Positions 48,214 to 61,678 of a stretch of 64,000 nucleotides of DNA are shown piece by piece. Position 1 is the first letter of the stretch. The number at the start of each line of letters is the position of its first letter. The stretch is from positions 434,001-498,000 of the forward strand of contig NC_057378.1 of assembly GCF_016906535.1 (NCBI RefSeq), read 5' to 3'. Both the position numbers and the translations under genes were made by a program. The notes under the pieces are model-generated. The model was not told the DNA's origin. It saw nothing but the letters and a program-made list of their open reading frames with translations, and did not search any database. The stretch is from Rhizoctonia solani (taxonomy: Eukaryota > Basidiomycota > Agaricomycetes > Cantharellales > Ceratobasidiaceae).

Positions 48214-49950
48214 ATGAAGGTCTTGTCGTCGCTTGTCGTTGTTGCCGTTGTGGCTATGTGTATAGTCTGCGTGTCTGCCATTCCTCTTGTGACACGTGCG
48301 ACCGATGAATCGAACCCGTTTGCGGGAAAGACCTTGTAAGTGTTTATTCATCTACTATGAAGATACCAGGCACTGACAAACGCACAATAAAAAAAAAAGC
48401 TATGGAAATGCTTATTACCGATCGCTGGTCGAGACCGAAGTCGGTCGGCTAAAAGCAGCGGGCAAAACCGAGCTCGCGGCCAAAGCGGCCAAAGTCGCCC
48501 AGATCCCGGTCTTTAGCTGGATATACGACACTTCGTCCGTGAACGATATCACCGGTTATCTCGAGGACGCTGCGGCTATACAGAAAAAGACCGGGAAGAA
48601 ACAGAGTGAGTAAACAAAACAGTTCTCCCCCCAAAAAAGGATTGTCGTCTATTATTAGATGCTCACCCCACACACGTGTGTGATGTTAGTTGTCCAGCTC
48701 GTGATCTACAATCTTCCCGAGCGCGATTGTTCCTCCAAGGCCGCTGCAGGCGAACTGCATCTTACGACTAGTGCTGCTGGTGAGTAGTTGCTCGCTTTGA
48801 ATAATGAATGCACGGAAATCGTTAATTCGGGATGGACTAGGTGTGACCCCCTATCAGAAACTCCTCGAATCCGCCAAGTCGCAGATCCAGAAGTTCCCGG
48901 ACATCGCGGTTGCGATTGTTCTAGAACCCGATTCCATCGGCGATCGTGAGTTTTGACATTTACGATGGAATGTATAACAGAACCCGTTGACTCCTTTGCT
49001 TTCTCTCCCTCGTCCAGTCGTCGCGAGTAACAGTGTAGCCAAGTGTAAAAACTCAGCAAAAGCCCACAAACAACTTTTGAGCACTGCGATCGCCACACTT
49101 CAGCTTCCAAACGTTAGCCTATACCTCGACGGTGCTCACGCTGGATGGCTCGGAGACGTAAGTCGTGCCTTTCCCTTTCCCTGAAATTGTGTATCCAGGT
49201 TTGATCCTCAGGCAATATGCTTTGTAGAGTTTGGCTCCCACTGCTGCGCTCCTCGGCGAGATTCTCCAGGACGCGAGGATATACCATGCCAATGCGACCG
49301 TTCGTGGACTTGCGACCAACGTCAGCAATTATAATGGATTGGGTAATCAGAAAGAGGTAGGGAGGGACGAATTGAAGTATATCAAGGCCCTTGCGCCTTA
49401 TTTGGAGAAAGTCGGGTACCCAGCACACTTTATTGTTGTAAGTTTACTTTTGAACCGCCTTGTATGCATTTGTTCACGTGATCGGGGGATATGCAGGACC
49501 AGGGCCGAGCTGGAAACCAAAAGGCACCCCACGGGGACGGCGAAGAATGGTGCAACTTCAAGGTAATACCTCAAATTGATGCTGTGATTCACACATGCTC
49601 CGTACTAACATGCACATATCCCTCAAGTACGCTGGATTCGGTCTTCGCCCGATGGTTACGACCCACCCTTTAGTCGATGCGGTCGTTTGGGTCAAGCCGG
49701 GTGGAGAATCGGATGGAACGACCGATACTTCGTCGTCGCGCTTTGACACTGCTTGTACTTCCCCCGCATCCTATGTCCCCAGTCCAGAAGCAGGTGACTG
49801 GCACTCGGTGAGTCCCTTTTCAGGCGCCAAAAGGGGGGACAGCGTAACTGAGCTCGTATTGTCTAGGAAATGTTCCGATTATTGATCGAACAGGCCAACC
49901 CGTCATTTGATAGATTGAATTGTACATTTGTTTGTTTTTGGTGCCGTTGA
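48214..49950 (+). CDS. GH6 cellobiohydrolase/endoglucanase, second copy, intact
   Basis: Nine exons (48214-48335, 48400-48605, 48690-48779, 48841-48945, 49018-49157, 49228-49437, 49497-49562, 49628-49807, 49867-49950), 1203 nt, 400 residues, all phases in register. A signal peptide (MKVLSSLVVVAVVAMCIVCV) leads straight into the GH6 barrel without a CBM1: VPVFSWIYDTSSV-like, VIYNLPERDCSSKAA, IVLEPDSIGD, SLYLDGAHAGWLGD, GLATNVSNYNGLGN, GRAGNQKAPHGDGEEWCN and AVVWVKPGGESDGTTD. All eight intron positions match the GH6 gene at 22.2-23.8 kb, so the two are paralogues. The C-terminus runs 14 residues past the family's usual ANPAF end, with two cysteines in the extra part. Secreted cellulase. Confidence 0.94.
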
Positions 49951-50629
49951 GCACATTTATGTTTTCACGAACTTGTATTTGGGGCTCTCATGTATTAGAG
50001 TAACGGACTATAAAATCACATTTGAACAGTTGTGTCTTTGAGTTATGATGTATGTTTCATGTAATAGGGACAACTACTCGATATAGTACATGTTACGACA
50101 ACCTATTCTAGTGAACCTGCTTACAAATATTCTATTCACTTGGCATCAGACGACTCAGCTAAAGATGGAGTCATCATCAGCGCACCAAAATTAACTAGGT
50201 ATACTGCCCGATCACGAGTCATATACTGCAACACCCACATGCAACTTGGCAAGTCTCTCCCACATCAGTTGCGGACTTCCACTTGCCCCTATACTTCCAC
50301 CTCCACTTGCTCCTATGCTTCCACATCCACTTGCCCCTATGGCTTCTACCTCCACTGCACTCCTGAGCTTCATTCATAACCTCCGCGCTCGGCCATATAG
50401 TTGACAAGAGCGAGATGCGCTTATGCGTACTCCTATCCCCGTCTATCGGTCAGTATTTCATCACAAGCAAACCCGGTGAATGCGGATATCGTTTCGGCCA
50501 TGGGAGGGGGGGTGCATAGATCTCTTGTCGTGGTGATAACATTGTTGCATGGGATAGGTGAGATATAAGGAGGGGGAGCAAGAGAGGTAGGCACCAGTCA
50601 AGCACACTTTGAATCTCGCATTACTTACT
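49951..50629. other. Intergenic with a short tandem repeat
   Basis: Holds the repeat at 50275-50362 and the promoter of the next SDR. No gene called. Confidence 0.5.
50275..50362 (+). repeat. Imperfect tandem repeat of about 24 bp
   Basis: Three to four copies of a unit like CTTCCACxTCCACTTGCCCC in a row. In one frame they encode TSTCPY-type hexa- to octapeptides within an 79-codon ORF (50140-50379), but nothing else supports a gene. Confidence 0.7.
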
Positions 50630-51845
50630 ATGAGCAGCACCGAACTACTCCGAGGACAAAAGGTTGTTTTGATCGGAGGGTCATCCGGTAAGTCCCTCGC
50701 CTTCCCTCTCCAAATCTACTTTCTCATTACTTATATTATAACTTTCCTGACAGGCGTTGGAAAGTCGATTGCCGTTGCAGCCGTAGACTACGGCGCGTCC
50801 GTAGTGATAGCTTCGTCATCCTCCGACCGAGTTCAGGCTGCTGTTGAGCTCTTGAAAAAGGGAGCCAAGGATCCTGGTGTGTCCATCACGGGCCAGGTGG
50901 TCGAATATAAGAACCAAGCGTCTCTCACGGCCTTTTTGAGCCAAGAAGGCCCGTTTGATCACTTGGCAAGTGCCCCATCGATTCTAACTTGTGGTGGTGG
51001 TGAATTTTTCATCAGTTGACGATTGTTATTCGTAGGTTATCACTGCTGGTCGGTTTCCGGGTGTTATGCGCTTTCCTCATGATGAGATTGGTGAGGCGTT
51101 CAAGGGAAGTTTCGAGTGAGTTTTGGTTGATATGTTTATCGGATAGTGGCTTTAGTGTTCTTTATTAGTGCCTATTATTGGCCTTTGGTAACTGCTGGTA
51201 AGTACCCCCGGCATTAATTATTGCGAGAAACTCTCCTTATTCGATGTTTCGAAATAAACTAGCCCAGCATATATACAAGAATAACTTGATGAGGCCCGGA
51301 GGTTCTATCACTAGTACAATCGGTACGACCTGTGATCGTCCGCTCCCTGGATGGTCACTTTTGTCTGGACCGGTGGGTGCGGTTGCCAGCGTGACTCGTG
51401 GACTGGCAGTCGATCTAAAGCCGATTCGGTACGTACTCGTGCACTCTATTCATGTCAACCCATACTGATCAAACTGACTTTTTCCTTGCTGTTATGTCCA
51501 TGTTTGCCATATGTAGCGTCAATTCCATTTGAGCGAACCTACGCTTGGTTTCAGATTATTTCAGCTGACATAAAATTTACTTAGTTCCTTGGGGTTGGTC
51601 GATACAGAAATATTTGACACACTTCCAGGAGAAATCAAGGAGGGCATATTCAACTCACAGTTAGAAAAGTTGCCTGTTGGACATGTCGGTCTTCCCAGCG
51701 AAGTAGCGGAAGCGTACATATTTGCGATGAAAGTAAGTACGTGGGTTGAATTACTAGAAGCTATTGATCGACTGGCTTTTGAATACTTAGTGCACATACC
51801 TCTGGTCAGATTATTACTGTAGATGGAGGCTCAACATTGGTTTGA
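50630..51845 (+). CDS. Atypical short-chain dehydrogenase lacking the YxxxK motif
   Basis: Eight exons (50630-50687, 50754-50965, 51036-51115, 51169-51197, 51263-51428, 51517-51528, 51585-51740, 51791-51845) encode about 255 residues. The Rossmann motif VLIGGSSGVGKSIA, then YGASVVIASSSSDRV, FDHLVITAG, GGSITSTIG, VASVTRGLAVDLKPIRVNSI, GLVDTEIF and the C-terminal GQIITVDGG fix the SDR family. Where the catalytic YxxxK should be, just before GAVASVTRG, the sequence reads PGWSLLSGPV, so Tyr and Lys are both absent. One intron has a GC donor (50966) and another starts with TT (51529) rather than GT. Cytosolic; function unknown. It may bind NADP without normal SDR catalysis. Confidence 0.83.
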
Positions 51846-53209
51846 TCTGGTTTCCCCTATGACTAACGATAGTCTATATGGTACGAATACATCGACAGAC
51901 GCTCCTCCTACTGTACCTAGTAATACATATCTTCTGCTAATCTTGAGTTCTGATACACACCAAACGGCCGCCAACACGACTTGATTCTATTCCCTTTTAG
52001 ATACGGCGACAGTCTAAGAAATCGCAACGGTGGTAACGAGTCTGCTATTTTGTAAAGATTATGATATGTTAGGATATACAGAACCGGCAATTAGCAATTA
52101 AAGCGAGAAGTAGAACGTCGCACTGCCTCATAACCCCTCTCAGATTATCTTTCGGGTCCCTATGATTTGGGACTTATTCACATGAACGTTTGCGTAGTGC
52201 AGGAAGTATCGCGTGGGGGAAGGGGTGGGCATTTGTCGAAGGCTCTCAAGGGGAAGGTAAGGAAGGATGGCACATGATGATTGGACTAGAGCAGGTTGGG
52301 GAAGCTCATACGGATCTACAACATGTTGAAATAATATGTTGGTTTGGTCGATGCTCTGTTGGTGCGGTACTGCAATGAGATAATTTTCGGTTAGCGTGTA
52401 GGATCCCCGAATCTTGGCTGAGTATAGATATGTGAGTGTATTGACATGATAGCCACAATCCTCATTCGTGGACTCTTGATATACACTGCTATACGCCATT
52501 TGGCATACAAATACCATGGGGCGTCGTTAGGGCGTTCCTTGACCGGCCTCGGGTTTGGTCTCCAGTGTCATGTGATAGTTGGCGGTATACAAACTTGTAG
52601 AAAACCTCACTCTGTGAATAAACAACCCACTCCTAAAAAGGTTTGTCGGAATACGCCGTATAGGTTGGATATACTAATTGCTCGGTTCTATTGAGTGGGC
52701 TATCCCTGGCGCTCACAAAAATGGAAGCTACGTTGCCTGGGCGTCTTTCTTTAGATACCGAAGATTCAGATACGCCCCTCACATTTATTCAATCAGATGT
52801 CCATCACACATGGTTTGGGGCGAGGGCTAAGCATTTTTTCACTTTTTCTTAGCCTGTTCGAGCTCCGTTTTATGGGAAAGTAATGCTACAGAGATGGAGG
52901 ATGTCAAGTAGTGTATGCGCGCGGATTATTGATCCTCTAGAGACTTGTGGACCAGAAAAGTCCTGTAGGTAGCGGAATTAAACCTCACCGGAGGTGGAAA
53001 TCACCCTGAATTTGAGGGTCAGTCTCGTATGTGGAGACATTCCGGTTCTATCCTTATAGAATCTGCGCCAGACACAGCAGTAACCCCGACTGGAGGTGCA
53101 CGCGCTCCCGGCCTATAGCGCCCATGTCTTAGACACCTTTAAAAGAGGCCAACTGTCAGCACCAAACTACAGAGGCCTTCCTCTTGTCCTCGCTAAAGAC
53201 TTTGCCACG
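51846..53209. other. Intergenic, no recognisable gene
   Basis: Short ORFs (for example 52140-52517 on minus) without domains. Confidence 0.5.
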
Positions 53210-55862
53210 ATGTGCGCAATGTCTTATGCTTTCTTACTCTCAGCCTTCGCACTCCTATCGCCCATAACAATTGCCCATCGGACTACCCGTCGTTCGTTGA
53301 ATTTTAGACCTCCTCGAGAGGTTTATTTCCAGACTGACCAATTCTCAATTCTCGATTCATCTGACCCTCATCAAACTGCTCGTGTTTTCCTCAACAAGCT
53401 TGCTTATCCTGACGATGGTTATTTTATCCGCAAGGACTCTTACACTGATGCGAATACCGGTATATCGCACATATATGTTCGTCAAGTAGTGAATGGATTA
53501 GAAGTCGCTGATGGAAACATCAATCTCAATATTCGTAACGGACAAGTTTTGAGTTACGGAAACTCGGTGAGACCTTCGAATATTTGATCCATAGATATGA
53601 TGCTAATTGGCCCCTCACAGTTCTTCGATGGCTCCGCAAGTCTTTCTTTAATTTCAGAACCAAGTTGGCACCAAGCGGTCTATTGCTCTGAGGCTACTAC
53701 TCATCCTAACGATCCAGCGTGCGGCAGTACTCTTCGCCGCCTTCAGAAAAGCATTTCAAATTACCCACTCATTTCCAATAGTTTCTCCAAAGATCCGCGT
53801 GCTGCTGCCTATTTCTTCTTGGAGGTCGCTCACCCCGACTTAGCGTCTCTTGGCATTTACCTCGGCGCTCTTAAAGCTGAGCGTCACGAATGCACTGATC
53901 CATTCGAGGAAGAGATATCTTGCAGTGGCTGGTTGGTGACCGAACTCTCAAACAAGCTGGAACCTATTCATGCCCGTCAAGTTTATGTTCAGACGCCGGC
54001 TGTCGATGGATTTACTAGTCTAGTCCTGGCCTGGAGACTGGAAGTTCTACTCCCCGATAACCATTACGAAGCTTACGTTTCCGTCAATGACCCCTCCAAG
54101 ATTATCTCTGTGACCGATTGGGTCGTTGATGCTCCTACACCGAATAACGATGGCTGGATTAGCTCCCTGCAGCAGAATGTATTTGGTCAGCACCAAGAAG
54201 TTCTTCAGTCTCAAGATCCCATCGCTGCCGATCCTGAGCTTAGTCTGAACGTACTAAAACCTACCCAACGGCTGGTACCTACCGCGTTTGGAGGTGGGGC
54301 ATCAACGACCCGGAAAGTGGAAAACGCACATTGGAAGTCGTACCCGCCGATAGGAGCGCATCTCCGCTTGGGTGGCACTCAATACCTGCAAGTCACGACC
54401 CTCTCAATCGTCATCCGACCTTGACGATGACGTGCTCGTCAATTTTACATCGACACTTGGGAACAATGTACGTCTCATGGCCATTCATGACAACTGTGAC
54501 TTATTTTTACATAGGCTTTTGCACAAGAGAACTGGGATAAAACCACAGAATGGAAAGCTAACGGTCGACCCGACGGTGGTCTTGGGCTAGTTTTTGACTT
54601 TGATTATGGCGCCGACCCATCTGAATCTGACTGGGAGAGTGTAGAACCCAGGCAATACAGGGACTTGTCGATCACTCAGGTATTTTACCTGGCTAACATG
54701 TACCACGACTGTTGTACCTTTATGGATTCGACGAAGTAAGCGGGAACTTCCAGCAATATAACTTTGACAAAGGCGGCGCCGAGGGCGATGCCGTGATTGT
54801 GGACGCTCAAGATAGCGGTGGCTTCAATAACGCATTTTTCTCGACCGTGAGTGAAGGTCAAATTTATAGATACTCTGGTATTAATCGGGTTCATTTCAGC
54901 CACCTGATGGACGAAGCGGTCGGTGCCGCATGTTCCTCTGGAATACTGCGAAGCCATTCCGAGATGGTGGACTAGATGCAGGAATCCTTATTCACGAGCT
55001 TTCTCACGGACTGTCAACCCGGCTGACAGGAGGTCCCCGTAATTCGGCTTGCCTAGACGAACGCGAAGCAGGAGGAATGGGCGAGGGGTGGGGCGATTTT
55101 ATTGCGACTACTGTGCGATCAACCAGCACCTATAAAGACTATCCGATAGGCGCATGGGCTGCCAATACGAGGCCAGGTATAAGGCACTTCCCATATTCGG
55201 TAGTATGTCGTTCACAAAGCTAGTGGAGACCCCTCTAACTCGTCCTACAGAACTCAACCGGAATCCATCGCTATATGATTTCCTGCAACGTATTGACTAC
55301 CGGCGAGAAGTCGTAAGTTTGTGGAGCTTTTTATTTGTCGTTTTATGCTCAAATCTGTCCTTAGCACGCCATTGGAGAAGTCTGGGCAGAAATCCTTTGG
55401 GTCGTATCTAATAAGCTAATCGAAAAGCATGGGTTTTCCGACTCTCTCTTCCCATCCTCCGATCCCAATTTTTATCGGTTTGTCACTCTTAAAGATGGTA
55501 TGATTTCCAGGGTACCTAAACATGGGAACTCGCTCATGCTGCAGTAAGTCAATCAATCTCATGATAGTGACGCATATATTCAGAGTCTCTAGGTTGATTG
55601 TCAATGGCATGAAGACGCAGCCTTGCAATCCCACATTCCTCCAGGCTCGCGATGCCATCATCGCAGCTGATGATGCTCTTACCGCAGGCGAAAATAAGTG
55701 CACACTCTGGAAAGCATTTGCCTCCCGTGGTTTGGTGAGTTTCCTTCTGGGATCTCCGCAAAGCATGTACTTATTCTTATTTAGGGCAAGGATGCGAAAA
55801 GGCTTGTGGATAGTCCTCGACCAAGTATTAATGGGTTCAAAGTGCCCCCAGAGTGCAACTGA
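53210..55862 (+). CDS. Fungalysin (M36) extracellular metalloprotease, several frame breaks
   Basis: A signal peptide ([19 protein letters not shown]) precedes an FTP propeptide domain ([33 protein letters not shown]). The protease domain contains [44 protein letters not shown], and the zinc site [19 protein letters not shown] with third ligand in [10 protein letters not shown]. The 3' exons carry [20 protein letters not shown] and [11 protein letters not shown], and end [11 protein letters not shown]. Fungalysins are secreted as zymogens and degrade extracellular protein, including host chitinases in plant pathogens. Frame breaks occur near 54266 (before [15 protein letters not shown]), near 54420 and near 54710 (YHD/LLYLYGF). 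The junction at about 55197-55250 is also unresolved. Exons 1 (53210-53566) and 2 (from 53621) join cleanly. Confidence 0.88.
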
Positions 55863-56240
55863 AAATAACTTGCCAGAACAATTCTCGTTTTGGTGTGAAT
55901 ATCTTTCACATTTGTCAATATTTTTTCTTCTCTCTGTTAAGTACTACTGCCAAACCATATTCACTGTTCTCGAACTGGTACCCAAAGGGGGCCATCTCGT
56001 CTGTACTGAATGTTCTTTCTTATATGAATCGAGTCATGTTCGTCTTGATATACCTTTTCCAACAGCTAAGAGTGTCTTTTTACCGCATCAGTCACCTGTC
56101 GAGTCACGGGATCCAGTGAACTTCGATCGAATGAACTCAGGAATGATCCAAATTAATTATTCTCAACGTATCGCTGATACCAATTATCAGGTTTTAGAAC
56201 TTAAATTTTTCATTCTCATCTTTCAAATTTAATTAAACAA
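55863..56240. other. Short intergenic region between convergent genes
   Basis: No gene; 3' flanks of the fungalysin (+) and O-acetylhomoserine sulfhydrylase (-). Confidence 0.5.
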
Positions 56241-58195
<1,955 letters not shown>

Positions 58196-59286
58196 GAATG
58201 AAAATCAAAGACAATACTGAGAGAAGCTAAGACCTCAGTTCGGAGCCTCATCGTTTATATACGATTTTGGATGGAGTGCGATGGCGCAATCGTTTCGCGT
58301 GCATATGCATGTGGTAGCAGTGGCTTGTTTAGCTCCTTCCAAATTACGACACCCGGAGCAGTGGTCATAGATATGACTAAGCATCCTCTCGATCAAAATC
58401 TCCATCTGTCTGGTAAATCGTATCGACTCAGCTTCTCGTAAACGTTACTGATCTACATGCAAATACAGAGACCGAAGAGCAGGATAGTTTGTTACGTCGG
58501 AAGATGAAGATAGAAGCTATTGGAAATCGCTTGACTTATACATGCATCTACGATTGTCCGGTCTATGATGCTGGCATGTACGAGGGGGAAGGAGGTGGCT
58601 CTTTTGTCTTTAAAGAGGAAAAGGAAACCACCAAGAAAGCCAAGGGCCTTTCATGAAATTCACTGATGTCTCTTTCGCTTTTTAAATAACCAAAGAGCAA
58701 AATAGAAGCACAAAGTTTATCGTAGACGCCCAAAAATGAATAGAAATAAAAGAGACAAAGAGAAACTAGAGCCTCTGTCTGAAAATTGAGACGTCTATTC
58801 TATACTCATATGCGAACCCAGTAGTATGATTCTGCGAATTCCCTCGACAACATAAAAGGTGCGCCATCTGATTGACCTTCCAACCATGGTGTATCAACTC
58901 GGGCTCATCCATTGCTCTCACAATGTATAGATATCAGATATGAATAAAATGCGCGACTGATGGTACGTGCGTTTACATTCTACCGTATATACCACCCCCA
59001 AGTAATGGAATTTTACTAGAGAAATTGTGAATGCTCCAAAATTTACAACGGGAGAATCTAACCATAGCTACAACATGTTCACTATGTATTGCAGTCAATG
59101 AAAATATGTGCCTACAGCTCTCCTTACGTGTGTATATCTATGGTCTGTATATGCGCAAGTTCAGATATTGCTTGCGATGCCAAAGCGAGAACATTCATAT
59201 TATTGCTCAAATCTATTTTGTTAGTAGGTCAGCAACATTTTGAATGGTCTTATTTTCTAACATTATATTTTGATTCATTCATTCAA
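58196..59286. other. Spacer between the two OAH sulfhydrylase copies
   Basis: About 1.1 kb: the copy A promoter and the copy B 3' flank. No gene or transposon signature seen. Confidence 0.5.
58251..58260 (-). promoter_or_regulatory. Putative TATA box of OAH sulfhydrylase copy A
   Basis: On the minus strand GTATATAAAC lies about 57 bases upstream of the start codon at 58195. Confidence 0.5.
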
Positions 59287-61260
<1,974 letters not shown>

Positions 61261-61678
61261 GAATATGATGGTGTTTAAGATCGCTCGTCGGTCTCATCGA
61301 TTGTGTACGTATGCGTTATGACGAAATGCAGTGACGTGTGCATGTAATGGCTGTTACTTATTCGTACATATATGGGTGTTTCCTCAATAATCCAACTACA
61401 TCACCTCAACTGGAAGTGTGACTAAATATCCTCCTTTGAAGTATACATAAGTTCCAGCTGGATTATATAATTGTAACATCGTGCATTGGACCATCAGTTC
61501 AAACGACTCGAGGGGTGGAGGACGCATTATATATAGCGAAAATAACAAGAATATTCATATTGATCATCATTTACAAGTTCCATAGGTGCATATATCCATA
61601 TCAGCTAAGACAAATTAACCCTCTAAGAAAAATATCTGGTAATGCATAAGGCAGACGGAATCTATAATTCTCAGGAAT
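61261..61678. other. Intergenic, OAH sulfhydrylase B promoter
   Basis: No gene seen; also contains the DUF2235 gene 3' flank. Confidence 0.5.
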
